A stretch of DNA of 39,639 bases from DASZGI01 sp035938995 (GTDB taxonomy: Bacteria > Actinomycetota > Actinomycetes > Streptomycetales > Catenulisporaceae): assembly GCF_035938995.1 (NCBI RefSeq), contig NZ_DASZGI010000339.1, forward strand, positions 1-39,639, given 5' to 3'. The translations under genes were made by a program, and so were the position numbers. The first letter of the stretch is position 1. Every line of letters starts with the position of its first letter. Positions 7,415-15,341 of this stretch are shown in pieces. The notes under the pieces are model-generated. The model saw only the letters and a program-made list of their open reading frames with translations. It had not been told where the DNA came from and did no database searches.

Positions 7415-7801
7415 ATGTTCTTCGATCTGTCCCCGCTCGAGATAGTCGTGCTGGTCGGGCTGGCGATCGTGCTGTTCGGTCCGGACAAGCTGCCCCAGGC
7501 TGCCGCCAGCGCCGCGCGGCTGCTGCGCCAGATACGCGCCTTCGGCGAGAACGCCCGGGCCGACCTGCGCAACGAACTCGGCCCCGAGTTCGAAGGCCTG
7601 AGCCTGGACGACCTCAACCCCAAGACCTTCGTCCGCAAGAACCTCCTCGGGGAGGGCGAAGAACTGCGGGCGCTGCGCGACGACCTGACCGCCACGCTGC
7701 GCGACCCGCTCAACACCGCGGACGTGCCAAGCCAGCGCGCGGTGCAGCCCCCGGCCCTCGCGGCCGGCGAGCGTCCGCCCTACGACGCGGACGCCACGTA
7801 A
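7415..7801 (+). CDS. tatB: Sec-independent protein translocase subunit TatB
   Basis: 128 residues. The N-terminal membrane helix (MFFDLSPLEIVVLVGLAIVL) is followed by the FGPDKLP hinge and an amphipathic helix (AAASAARLLRQIRAFGENARADL). DDLNPKTFVRKNLL then follows, the conserved segment of actinobacterial TatB. It works with TatA and TatC in export of folded twin-arginine proteins across the plasma membrane. ATG 7415 has GGAG (7405-7408) at 6 nt; the longer open frame upstream lacks support. Position after the sigE/rseA unit matches mycobacteria and streptomycetes, except that htrA is absent between them. Confidence 0.93.
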   Translation: MFFDLSPLEIVVLVGLAIVLFGPDKLPQAAASAARLLRQIRAFGENARADLRNELGPEFEGLSLDDLNPKTFVRKNLLGEGEELRALRDDLTATLRDPLNTADVPSQRAVQPPALAAGERPPYDADAT

Positions 7802-7825
7802 CTCGAGCGACCCACGGAGTCGACC

Positions 7826-8503
7826 TTGACCAGCCCGGCCCAGACCCCCGGACAAGCCGCGACTCGTCAGCAGAGATCCGATCCCCGCGCGAAGCACTCC
7901 AGCCCCGCCGAACTCGCCTTCCGGTTCCGTGCCGCGGCGTTGCCCTGGTACGGCCTTGACGATGGCTGGTTTGGCTCCCGGCGCGTCGGCGGCCTGTGCA
8001 CCGATCCCGACGGCACGGTGCGCTACGGCACCCTCGAGCACGGAGACGCCCCGGCCGGACGCCCCGGCGTCGACCCCCAGCGCCGTGCGGTGACCGTCGT
8101 CACCATGGCCGCGCTGCCCAGCCGCCCAGAGCTGCGCTCCGACGGCACTGTGGGGCCTGGGGTGATTGAGGCGGCGACGGTGGCCACCGTAGCTGCCGTG
8201 GCCGGAATCGGCCTGGTCGAAGATCAGTGGCCGTGGCACCTGGAGGTCGCGGTCCGGCAGAGCTGGCTCGACCAGCAGCGCGAAATGGCCGCGCAGGTGG
8301 CCGACCGGCTCGGCGACCTGCCCTGGCGGCTGCTCACGCTCACCGTTGACGGCATGCCGCAGGTCTTCCACTACCGCGAATCGGAGTACGGCTGGGTCCT
8401 GGCCACGGCGACGCGCCGCTGCCTGCTCGCCGCGTACGGGCGCGGGGTGTCGGCGTACTCGCTCGCGTTCACCCGCGCCGAGTTGGACCAGTACGACGAC
8501 TGA
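7826..8503 (+). CDS. Conserved-looking protein of unknown function after tatB
   Basis: 225 residues, soluble, no signal peptide. Not recognised. It starts with TTG 7826, preceded by GGAG (7816-7819) at 6 nt; no ATG or GTG lies in the N-terminal region. The first 30 residues are polar (AQTPGQAATRQQRS), then FRFRAAALPWYGLDDGWFGSRRVGG, a central AAVAGIGLVED, and VADRLGDLPWRLLTLTVDG followed by a Tyr-rich end (HYRESEYGWVLA, AYSLAF). Codon usage is typical for the window. It is 24 bp downstream of tatB, so probably cotranscribed. Beyond it lies the mrp-tail repeat patch. Confidence 0.75.
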   Translation: MTSPAQTPGQAATRQQRSDPRAKHSSPAELAFRFRAAALPWYGLDDGWFGSRRVGGLCTDPDGTVRYGTLEHGDAPAGRPGVDPQRRAVTVVTMAALPSRPELRSDGTVGPGVIEAATVATVAAVAGIGLVEDQWPWHLEVAVRQSWLDQQREMAAQVADRLGDLPWRLLTLTVDGMPQVFHYRESEYGWVLATATRRCLLAAYGRGVSAYSLAFTRAELDQYDD

Positions 8504-8564
8504 GTTGTCCGGCTATCCGATCTTCGGATCGAATGGTTATCAGATTGGTGTGGCGCTCGGTTGA

Positions 8565-9110
8565 GCGTGCCGCGTGGGGGGACCGACAGCGGCATCCTGA
8601 CCAGGCCGCGCCATCTCGGCTGGGTCGCTGTGTGATGGCGGGGTCGGAGTCGGGATATAGCGCGTGGCGGGGAGACCGACAGCGCCATGCTGACCAGGCC
8701 GCTGTCTGATGGCAGGGCTGGAGTTGGGGTTCAGCGCGCGGTGGGGGAGGCCGACAGGGGATATCCCACGCCACCTGCCCACCAAGCACGCCGCACCGCC
8801 ACCGAATCCAGCCCCGACAAACCCCCGCACAAACAGCCCCCGCAACCATCCAACTCCAAAACCCAGCCACCCACCCGAGGAGGGCCGCAAGCGCCGCGCG
8901 GCCGAGGCGGCGCCACCGACAGCGACATGCCGACTAGGTCGCTTCTGGTGGCGGGGCTGGGTTCGGCGTGCGGTGGGGGAGACTGACAGCGACATGCCGA
9001 CCGGGCTGCGCCGTTTCGGGTGGGTCGCTGTGTGGTGGCGGGCTGGGGTCGGGGTTTAGCGTGCGGCGGGGGAGACCGATAGCGACATGCCGACCAGGCC
9101 GCGCGCCCGG
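8565..9110. repeat. Six dispersed and tandem copies of the mrp 3' end
   Basis: A core like ACCGACAGCGACATGCCGACC recurs at about 8581, 8674, 8749 (truncated), 8915, 8981 and 9074. Copies 1-2 and 5-6 are exactly 93 bp apart and alike over the whole period, including GGGTCGCTGTGTGRTGGCGG. The copy at 9074-9100 is the real 3' end of mrp (minus strand, reading GLVGMSLSVSP). The other copies therefore look like amplifications of the mrp tail into the 550-bp space between mrp and the upstream gene. A C-rich stretch (about 8765-8880) interrupts the array. No gene is supported in 8504-9055. Confidence 0.8.
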
Positions 9111-10213
9111 CTGCTGAGGCGGTCGGCGATCGAGATCAGCACCGCCGCGGCCGGGGCGTCGGCGTCCGCGAGCACCAGTGGCTCGCCGTTGTCTCCGCCC
9201 TCCCGCAGCCGCATGTCGATCGGCACCTGACCCAGCAGCGGGACCTGCGCGCCGGTGGCCCGGGTCAGCGCGTCCGCCACGGTCTGGCCGCCGCCCTCGC
9301 CGAACACCTCCACCCGCTCCCCGCAGTGCGGGCACGGCAGCCACGACATGTTCTCCACCACGCCCACGATCCGCTGCCGCGTCTGCAAAGCGATGGTGCC
9401 GGCCCGCTCGGCCACCTCGGAAGCGGCCTGCTGTGGCGTCGTCACGACCAGGATCTCGGCGCTCGGCACGAGCTGCGCCACCGAGATCGCCACGTCGCCG
9501 GTGCCCGGGGGCAGGTCCATCAGCAGCACGTCTAGGTCGCCCCAGTACACGTCGGCCAGGAACTGCTGCAGCGCGCGGTGCAGCATCGGGCCGCGCCAGA
9601 CCACCGGCTCGTTGCCGGGGGTGAACATCCCGATCGAGATGACCCGTACGCCGTGCGCCACGGGAGCCATGATCATGTCCTGCACCTGGGTCGGCCGCTC
9701 GGTCACCCCGAGCATCCGCGGCACCGAGTGGCCGTAGATGTCCGCGTCTACGACGCCGACCTTCAGTCCCTTCGCCGCCATCGCCGCGGCGAGATTCACC
9801 GTCACCGAGGACTTGCCGACCCCGCCCTTGCCGGAGGCCACCGCGAACACCCGGGTGAGCGATCCGGGCTTGGCGAAGGGGATCTCCCGCTCCGTCCGGC
9901 CGCCGCGCAGCTTGGTCTGCAACGTCTGGCGCTGCTCGGCCGACATCACGTCCAGCTCGACCCGGACCTCGCGCACTCCGGGAACCTGGCCGACGTGCGT
10001 CTTGACGTCGCTGGTCAACCGATCCTTGAGCGGACAGGCCGCCACGGTCAGGTACAAGGCCACGTCGACGGTGCCGTCCGGGGCCACCGCGACCGACTTG
10101 ACCATGTCCAGCTCGGTGATCGGGCGGCGGATCTCAGGATCCTGCACCTGCTCGAGAGCGGCGCGGACCTGCTCCGGTGTCGGAGCGGCGACGGTCGTCG
10201 TGTTGTCGGGCAT
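9056..10213 (-). CDS. mrp: Mrp/ApbC-type iron-sulfur cluster carrier ATPase
   Basis: 385 residues. An N-terminal MIP18/DUF59 domain (about 10-95: VQDPEIRRPITELDMV, LTVAACPL) is followed by a deviant Walker A P-loop, ASGKGGVGKSS (about 125-135), then VDADIYGHSVPRMLG, LLMDLPPGTGD and WLPCPHCGE, whose CxxC binds the transferable cluster. Mrp proteins load Fe-S clusters on target enzymes in the cytoplasm using ATP. ATG 10213 is the start. The C-terminus RGLVGMSLSVSP is normal for actinobacterial Mrp; the DNA encoding it has been copied several times just downstream. Gene order with tatB, DUF1003 and MgtE-like genes matches other actinobacteria. Confidence 0.95.
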   Translation of the reverse strand: MPDNTTTVAAPTPEQVRAALEQVQDPEIRRPITELDMVKSVAVAPDGTVDVALYLTVAACPLKDRLTSDVKTHVGQVPGVREVRVELDVMSAEQRQTLQTKLRGGRTEREIPFAKPGSLTRVFAVASGKGGVGKSSVTVNLAAAMAAKGLKVGVVDADIYGHSVPRMLGVTERPTQVQDMIMAPVAHGVRVISIGMFTPGNEPVVWRGPMLHRALQQFLADVYWGDLDVLLMDLPPGTGDVAISVAQLVPSAEILVVTTPQQAASEVAERAGTIALQTRQRIVGVVENMSWLPCPHCGERVEVFGEGGGQTVADALTRATGAQVPLLGQVPIDMRLREGGDNGEPLVLADADAPAAAVLISIADRLSSRARGLVGMSLSVSPAAR

Positions 10214-10261
10214 ACGGCCATGCTATGCGCCCGCGGGAGTGTGATTCGACCACGGGTCGCT

Positions 10262-10275
10262 GGCCTGTGGATAAC
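10262..10275. promoter_or_regulatory. DnaA-box-like sequence
   Basis: GGCCTGTGGATAAC contains TGTGGATAA, the complement of the perfect box TTATCCACA. It sits between mrp and the DUF1003 gene. The same 14 bp recur inverted at 33560-33573. Confidence 0.4.
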
Positions 10276-10282
10276 TCGCGGC

Positions 10283-10858
10283 CTACTCGCGCGGGTCTTC
10301 CTTCCGCGCGGGCAGCGGGCCGGACGCCAGACCCTTGGCCTCCCCCAGCTCCCTGAGCAGCGCCTGTACCTCCGTGCGCACGACGTCGCGGGTCGCCAAC
10401 TCCCCGACCGCGAGCCGTAGCGCCGCCACCTCGCGCACCAGGAAGTCGGTCGTCGCGACGGACAGCTCCTCGCGCTGCCGGTCCTGTTCGATCTGCACCT
10501 TGTCCCGGTCCGCCTGCCGGTTCTGGGCCAGCAGGATCAGCGGCGCGGCGTACGCCGCCTGGGTCGAGAAGGCCAGGTTGAGCAGGATGAACGGGTACGG
10601 GTCCCAGCGGATCGACCGGCTCCACACCAGGATGTTGAGCGCGATCCACACCACCACGAACGCTGACTGGATCAGCAGATACCGGGAGGTGCCGAAGAAC
10701 CGGGCGATGTCCTCGGAGATCTGACCGAACTTCTCCGCGTCTACGTAACCGCGCAGGTTCAGCTGGCGCTGCGTGGAGCGGGGCTGGTCAAGCCTGATCT
10801 GCGTACGCTCGGCCTGCCGCTCGCCGCGCGCGGTATGCGTCTGCGACTCACTCTTCAC
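10283..10858 (-). CDS. DUF1003 membrane protein
   Basis: 191 residues. A basic N-terminus is followed by FGTSRYLLIQSAFVVVWIALNILVW (membrane segment 1), then DPYPFILLNLAFSTQAAYAAPLILL (segment 2), both diagnostic of DUF1003, then a long charged helix (DRQREELSVATTDFLVREVAALRL) likely to form a coiled coil in the cytoplasm. Function unknown. The chosen start GTG 10858 has GGAGGA about 8 nt upstream. It overlaps the end of the upstream MgtE-like gene by 11 bp, so the two are translationally coupled; this pairing is common in actinobacteria (Rv1231c/Rv1232c position). Confidence 0.88.
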   Translation of the reverse strand: MKSESQTHTARGERQAERTQIRLDQPRSTQRQLNLRGYVDAEKFGQISEDIARFFGTSRYLLIQSAFVVVWIALNILVWSRSIRWDPYPFILLNLAFSTQAAYAAPLILLAQNRQADRDKVQIEQDRQREELSVATTDFLVREVAALRLAVGELATRDVVRTEVQALLRELGEAKGLASGPLPARKEDPRE

Positions 10859-12215
10859 GGCCGCTCTCCTCCGCTGCGCCGCCAGAATCCCGGTCACCCT
10901 CCGGTCCCTTGTAGCCGTCCGATCCGTCCGATCCGTCCGGACTGTGATCAGTCTTCGAGGACTCGGACGGCATGTCCCGCTCGCGCCAGTCCGCCGGGAG
11001 CACGTGGTCCAACACGTCGTCCACGGTCACCGCGCCGATCAGATGCCCGGCGTCGTCCACTACAGGCGCCGCCACCAGGTTGTACGTCGCCATGAACGAG
11101 GTGACCGCCGCCAGCGGCTGCTCCGGGCGCAGCGGGTGGATTCCGGTGTCCAGCGCCGCGCCCACCCGAGTCGCGGGCGGCTCGCGTAGCAGCCGCTGGA
11201 AGTGCGCGATCCCGAGGTAGCGCCCGGTCGGGGTCTCCAGCGGCGGGCGGCAGACGTACACCTGGCTGGCGTGTACGGGGGACAGCTGCGGCGTCCGGAT
11301 CCGCGCCAGGGCGTCGGCCACGGTCGCGTCCGGGGGCAGCACCAGCGGCTCGCTGGTCATGATCCCGCCCGCGGTGTCGTCGGAGTACACCAACAGCCGA
11401 CGCACCGGCGCCGCCTCGTGCGGCTCCATCAGGCCCAGCAGCTGCTCGGCTTGCTCCGTAGGCAGATCGCCGAGCAGGTCGGCGGCATCGTCCGGCTCCA
11501 TCGCCTCTAGGACGTCGGCGGCCCGCTCTGCGCCGAGCCGATCGAGGATCTCCGCCTGATCTCCCTCGGGCAGCTCCTGGAGCACATCGGCCAGCCGCTC
11601 GTCGTCGAGCGTGGCCACCATCTCGGCGCGTCGTTTCGGGGCCAGCTCGCGCACCGCGCGCGCAAGGTCCGCCGGGCGCAGCTTCTCGAACGCGACCGAG
11701 AGCGCCGTCGTGGTCGGCGCTCCGCCGTCCTCGGGCACGAAGCCGGTGACCGCCTCCCAGTCCTCCACCGAGGTCTCTCCGCGCCGCCGCAGGCCTTTGC
11801 CGGGACGCCGGACGAACAGCCTGGTCACTTCCCAGTCCCGATTCGCGTCCTGGTCCATGGCCACGTCGACCACGTGCACCGGCGTGCCGTCCGACACCAG
11901 CCGCACGCTGCGGTCGGCGAGCTCGGCCAGCAGCAGGCTCTCGCCGGGGCGCTGCTGGAAGCGGCGCATGTTGAACAGGCCGGTGGTGACCACCCGGCCG
12001 TCCTCGACGATGTTGACCCGCGTCATCGGCAGGAACACCCGGCGCCGCCCGGTGACCTCGACGAGCAGGCCGAGCACGCGCGGGCGCTCGCCGGAATCGC
12101 GCAGCGCCACGATCACGTCCCTGATCCGGCCGACCTGGTCACCGTCCTGGTCGAACACGGCCTGCCCCGCCAGGTGCGAGACGAAGATCCGGGAGTGTGC
12201 CCTGCTCGCCGCCAC
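10848..12215 (-). CDS. PRC-barrel, MgtE N-domain and CBS-pair protein
   Basis: 455 residues, cytoplasmic. An N-terminal PRC-barrel-like region (about 10-110: AVFDQDGDQVGRIRDVIV, LLVEVTGRRRVFLP) is followed by an MgtE intracellular N domain of helical repeats (about 175-285: LDDERLADVLQELPEGDQAEIL, EAMEPDDAADLLGDLP) ending SDDTAGGIMT. Two CBS motifs follow (about 290-410: VYVCRPP, LIGAVTVDDVLDHVLP). The MgtE membrane channel domain is absent, so it is a sensor or regulatory relative rather than a Mg2+ channel. The C-terminus is Ser/Asp/Gly-rich with short repeats (DGSDGSDG). GTG 12215 follows GGAGGA at about 7 nt. Coupled to DUF1003; a role in Mg2+ or adenosine-nucleotide sensing is inference. 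Confidence 0.88.
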   Translation of the reverse strand: MAASRAHSRIFVSHLAGQAVFDQDGDQVGRIRDVIVALRDSGERPRVLGLLVEVTGRRRVFLPMTRVNIVEDGRVVTTGLFNMRRFQQRPGESLLLAELADRSVRLVSDGTPVHVVDVAMDQDANRDWEVTRLFVRRPGKGLRRRGETSVEDWEAVTGFVPEDGGAPTTTALSVAFEKLRPADLARAVRELAPKRRAEMVATLDDERLADVLQELPEGDQAEILDRLGAERAADVLEAMEPDDAADLLGDLPTEQAEQLLGLMEPHEAAPVRRLLVYSDDTAGGIMTSEPLVLPPDATVADALARIRTPQLSPVHASQVYVCRPPLETPTGRYLGIAHFQRLLREPPATRVGAALDTGIHPLRPEQPLAAVTSFMATYNLVAAPVVDDAGHLIGAVTVDDVLDHVLPADWRERDMPSESSKTDHSPDGSDGSDGYKGPEGDRDSGGAAEESGREE

Positions 12216-12420
12216 CCGAGTTCCTCCGCCCTTGTATGTGCGTCATCGCATGGTCGTGTTCCGGATCTCTGGCGAAGTCAGACTAAGGCCGCACCATGCA
12301 GGTCCGACAGTCGGGAGATCTGTTGAACGGGCGAGGGCGCGGGCTCGCTACACTGCCGGACTCGTAGGGCGCACCCGTGCGGCGAGTGCGACGACCTCCA
12401 GGGAAGTGACGGCGAGTCGA

Positions 12421-13467
12421 ATGGCACGTGTATCCGTCGTTTCGGCCGTGGTGGGCCCGTGCATCGCGGTGGCGGCGGCCGTCGCCCTGGCGGCGTGCTC
12501 CGCCGACGACCCTGCGCACCGGTCCTTCCGTCCCGAGGTGGTCACCGCGGCGGGCGTGCCGTACACCGGAAACGGCATCGCGGAGTTCGACCCCCAGGCG
12601 ATCGTGTCGAAGGCGGTCAACGCCACCTCATCCGCCTCCGCCGTCCAACTGGCCGGGACACTTACGGGCGTGCCGGTGCCTAAGGCGACGTCCTCGAGTT
12701 CCGACACGGTGATCTCAGGGTTCTCGCAGCAGCGCTCGAGCACGTCCGCCGGAACCTTCACCCTCGACATGGTCTTCACCCAGTTCGGCGCGGTCGGCGA
12801 CATCACCGACGGGAGCGCCACCGCCCGGCTGCTGCGCATCGAGGATCAGGTCTGGAGCGCCCAGCCTTCGTCCTTCTGGAAGGCGGCGGGAGCAGCGGAC
12901 GGGGGTAAGGCTTTCGGGGGCCTTTACGTCAAGATCCCGTCGGCGGATCCGCGCTACGCCGGATTCTCGAACGATACCCGCATCGGCTACCTGCTCGACC
13001 ACCTGTTGCAGACCTCGGCGACGTGGAAGAAGGGGCCGCTCGGCACGGTAGACGGCATGAACGCCCTGGAGCTCGACGGCACCGGTTCGGGCGGCCACAA
13101 GGCGGCGGTGTGGGTAGCCACGGACGGAGCGCCTTATCTGATCCGGATCGCGCCTACTGCGGGCAGCTACCGCGGTCAGCTCGACTTCACCGGCTACGAC
13201 GCGCGCCTCGCGGTCCAGGCGCCGCTGCCCGGGCAAGTCCTCGACAACGCGCTGCTGGTCCTGCCGTCCAGCTCGCCGAGTTCGACGCCGTACTGGGTCC
13301 CGTCGACGAGCGGATCGCCGACAGGCGCCTCGTCCGGGCCTGCCTCGGTCCCGGCGAGTCCCACGACGGAGGGCTCGAGCACTTCGCCGTCTGTCGGGCC
13401 GACGGCCAGCTTTACCTGGCCCACCCCAACGCCGAGCGCCTCACACAAGCACGGCGGAGGCGGCTGA
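12421..13467 (+). CDS. Secreted lipoprotein, LppX/LprG-like
   Basis: 348 residues. The signal peptide ends in a lipobox, VALAAC, with the lipidated Cys at about residue 27, so it is anchored on the outer face of the plasma membrane. The body (about 50-280) has features of the LolA-like LppX/LprG fold: SSASAVQLAGTLTG, RLLRIEDQVW, GFSNDTRIGYLLDHLL, GYDARLAVQAPLPGQVLDN. The last 70 residues are Ser/Pro/Thr-rich and end SHKHGGGG, probably a wall-spanning disordered tail. The start is ATG 12421; a purine-rich GGGAAG lies rather far upstream. Possible promoter boxes TTGAAC (12323) and TACACT (12349) are 20 bp apart, too wide to be sure. Lipid transport or sensing is inference from the fold. Confidence 0.8.
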   Translation: MARVSVVSAVVGPCIAVAAAVALAACSADDPAHRSFRPEVVTAAGVPYTGNGIAEFDPQAIVSKAVNATSSASAVQLAGTLTGVPVPKATSSSSDTVISGFSQQRSSTSAGTFTLDMVFTQFGAVGDITDGSATARLLRIEDQVWSAQPSSFWKAAGAADGGKAFGGLYVKIPSADPRYAGFSNDTRIGYLLDHLLQTSATWKKGPLGTVDGMNALELDGTGSGGHKAAVWVATDGAPYLIRIAPTAGSYRGQLDFTGYDARLAVQAPLPGQVLDNALLVLPSSSPSSTPYWVPSTSGSPTGASSGPASVPASPTTEGSSTSPSVGPTASFTWPTPTPSASHKHGGGG

Positions 13468-13479
13468 TATCAGGTAGTA

Positions 13480-13511
13480 GGGCGTTGCTCGCTCTGGCGG
13501 TGCCAGCGCCC
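13480..13511. terminator. Possible bidirectional hairpin
   Basis: CTGGC-GGT-GCCAG (13494-13506) with outer GGGCG (13480-13484) able to pair with CGCCC (13507-13511) across a 9-nt bulge. It lies between the convergent lipoprotein gene and the minus-strand gene ending at 13545. Confidence 0.3.
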
Positions 13512-13544
13512 TTACGCCCCAAGGCTCGCGTTGGCGCTTGTGGA

Positions 13545-14081
13545 TTAGTACTTGCGAGTCGTTGCGGGTGACGGTGGCACCGGCGCGGAACCCGAAGCCT
13601 GTTGGTAGCGGCCGGGCCCCTCCAGAAGCGCACCCTGCGGACGGATGCGGAACACTGCCGAGTTTGCCGCCCACCGCTCCGGCTGTGCCTCGCCGTCGTG
13701 CGCGTTGAGTCGCTTGGCGTGCAGGACCGGAACCACCGCCGCCCATTCCGGGCTGTCCGGCGTGACCCTCGCGACCGCGCCCGGCCAGGACACCAGCCGA
13801 CCGCCTTTGTCCTTGGACCGGACCGTCACCCGAACGGTGATGCCGTCCATGAGCCCGGGGAGGACCTGCTCGCCGCCGCCGGTGACCACGTACACGGCGC
13901 CCGCGCCGTCCTGCTCGTGCCAGACGTGCCACGCCGCCCGGTCTCGGGAGCCGGGCACCGCGACCCAGATCAGCCCCGACTTCTTGCACGCCTCCTCGAC
14001 GAGCGCGGCGTCCGGGATCGGAAGCACGGCGCGGGCGGGCGACGGCGGAGGCGTCGGAGTCGGCGACGACGGGCTGGTCAT
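13545..14081 (-). CDS. Unknown protein, possibly pyridoxamine-oxidase-like split-barrel
   Basis: 178 residues. A Pro/Ser/Thr N-terminus (TSPSSPTPTPPPSP) is followed by a compact domain: GLIWVAVPGSRDRAAWHVWHEQ, GAVYVVTGGGEQVLPGL, VRVTVRSKDKGGRLVSWPG, VARVTPDSPEW and HAKRLNAHDG. The pattern of short strands around AWHVW and VYVV recalls flavin split-barrel proteins, but no catalytic motif is clear, so I leave it unassigned. I chose ATG 14081, preceded by GGGAAAG at about 8 nt; an earlier ATG at 14114 lacks a ribosome site. A run of six T on the coding strand lies between that site and the start. It is divergent from the EamA exporter. Confidence 0.7.
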   Translation of the reverse strand: MTSPSSPTPTPPPSPARAVLPIPDAALVEEACKKSGLIWVAVPGSRDRAAWHVWHEQDGAGAVYVVTGGGEQVLPGLMDGITVRVTVRSKDKGGRLVSWPGAVARVTPDSPEWAAVVPVLHAKRLNAHDGEAQPERWAANSAVFRIRPQGALLEGPGRYQQASGSAPVPPSPATTRKY

Positions 14082-14202
14082 GAGAAAAAACTTTCCCACA
14101 GCGGTATCCGGCATCTCATAGTGGGGACAGGCTGTAGAAGTTCGCTGGTGTCCCGCTAGTCTGACTGGCAGCGCGTGTCATACCCGCGAGGGAGGTACAC
14201 CC

Positions 14203-15180
14203 CTGACAGCTCAGACCGCCTCACCCGATGCCACGCCGGCTGCGTCCCTGGTCTCCGCCGTCCATCGGCCGCCGCGCGCCGACATCGCCGTGCTCGCGGT
14301 CGCCATCGCCGCGGTGGGCACCTCCGGCCCGTTGATCGCCGCTACCGCCGCCCCCGCGCTGGCGATCGCGTTCTGGCGCAACGCGATCGGTGCCGGCGCC
14401 CTGGCTCCGTTCGCGCTCTGGCGGCACGCGCGCGAGCTGCGCGCGATGCGCCGGTCGCAGTGGCTGGCCGCGCTCGGCGGTGGTGTCGCGCTCGGCGCCC
14501 ACTTCGCCACCTGGACCCCGAGCCTGACCATGACCTCGGTCGCGTCGGCCACCGCGTTCGTCGCCGCGCAGCCGATCTTCGCGGCGCTGATCGCCCGAGT
14601 GAGCGGGGAACACGTTTCGAGCCGCGCCTGGACCGGCATCGTGATCTCGGTGGTCGGGGTGGTCGCCCTGTCCGGCGTCGACCTGCACCTATCCGCCCGC
14701 GCCTTCTCCGGAGACCTGCTCGCGCTGCTGGCCGGTGCGCTAGCGGCCGTGTACATGACCTTCGGCGCGAAGGCCCGCCAGACGCTCTCCCTCTCGCCCT
14801 ATGCGGTGATCTGCTACACGACCGCCGCCGTGACGCTTGCCCTGTTGGCGCTGGCTACCGGCGAGCACCTCGGCGGGCTGACCGCCAACTCCTGGATCAA
14901 GATCCTCGCGCTCACCGCCGGCGCGCAGCTGCTCGGCCACACGCTGTTCAACCGGGTGCTCAAAACCACAAGCGCGACCGTAGTGTCGGTCTGCATCCTG
15001 CTCGAGGTGCCGACCGCGGCCTTGATCGCGGCGCTGTGGCTCCGCCAGGTGCCGTCCTGGGCGACCATCCCGGGCGCGCTGATCATCCTGACCGGCCTGG
15101 TGATCGTGGCCACCAGCGGGGGAGCGCGTGGTGGGAATCACCCGGGCGCCCCCGAGACGGCCGATGTGACTCACCAGTAA
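14203..15180 (+). CDS. EamA/DMT-family exporter with apparent CTG start
   Basis: 325 residues, ten membrane segments in two EamA repeats: DIAVLAVAIAAVGTSGPLIA, WLAALGGGVALGAHFATWT, ALLAGALAAVYMTFGA, ILALTAGAQLLGHTLFNRVL, VCILLEVPTAALIAALWL and IPGALIILTGLVIVA. Drug/metabolite-type exporters move small metabolites out of the cell; the substrate is unknown. The first ATG/GTG in frame, GTG 14290, would fall at the edge of the first membrane helix with no ribosome site. CTG 14203 has GGGAGG (14190-14195) 7 nt upstream and gives a natural cytoplasmic N-terminus, TAQTASPDATPAAS. The stop at 15180 lies inside operator copy D of the downstream gene. Confidence 0.85.
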   Translation: MTAQTASPDATPAASLVSAVHRPPRADIAVLAVAIAAVGTSGPLIAATAAPALAIAFWRNAIGAGALAPFALWRHARELRAMRRSQWLAALGGGVALGAHFATWTPSLTMTSVASATAFVAAQPIFAALIARVSGEHVSSRAWTGIVISVVGVVALSGVDLHLSARAFSGDLLALLAGALAAVYMTFGAKARQTLSLSPYAVICYTTAAVTLALLALATGEHLGGLTANSWIKILALTAGAQLLGHTLFNRVLKTTSATVVSVCILLEVPTAALIAALWLRQVPSWATIPGALIILTGLVIVATSGGARGGNHPGAPETADVTHQ

Positions 15181-15181
15181 C
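15166..15181. promoter_or_regulatory. Shared 16-bp operator-like motif, copy D (malyl-CoA-lyase-like gene)
   Basis: GTGACTCACCAGTAAC overlaps the last codons and stop of the exporter gene, 160 bp upstream of the next ATG (15342). It matches copy B (16376) at 13 of 16 positions. Confidence 0.65.
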
Positions 15182-15193
15182 ATGGCCAAGCTG

Positions 15194-15300
15194 CGCTTCC
15201 CACGCGGCAGAGCGGCGGTGAAAGATTTGGCCACGGGAGACGCTTTTCCTCCCGTGGCCAGATCTACAGCCGCCATAAAGCTCTGGCCGCGTGGGAAGCG
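15194..15300. repeat. 107-bp long inverted repeat (extended hairpin)
   Basis: The left arm 15194-15238 and right arm 15250-15300 pair around an 11-nt loop. The inner 11 bp are perfect (TGGCCACGGGA with TCCCGTGGCCA). The outer 20-21 bp pair with one bulged base (CGCTTCCCACGCGGC with GCCGCGTGGGAAGCG). The middle pairs less well (GGCGG with CCGCC and a few mismatches). It lies in the leader of the malyl-CoA-lyase-like gene. It could be a terminator for the exporter, a 5' regulatory structure or a small palindromic element. No target duplication was seen. Confidence 0.85.
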
Positions 15301-15341
15301 TGAAAAAGACACGGTCCGTACCCGATCCCGGGAGGGAACCC

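Noticed and set aside
8765..8885. C-rich stretch (G-rich on the minus strand), possible G-quadruplex
   Set aside because: Runs are short and uneven, with few runs of three G; not distinctive in a genome of this composition.
8565..9110. Possible CRISPR array
   Set aside because: Repeats of this patch are diverged, irregularly spaced and contain the mrp gene end; there are no uniform spacers or cas genes.
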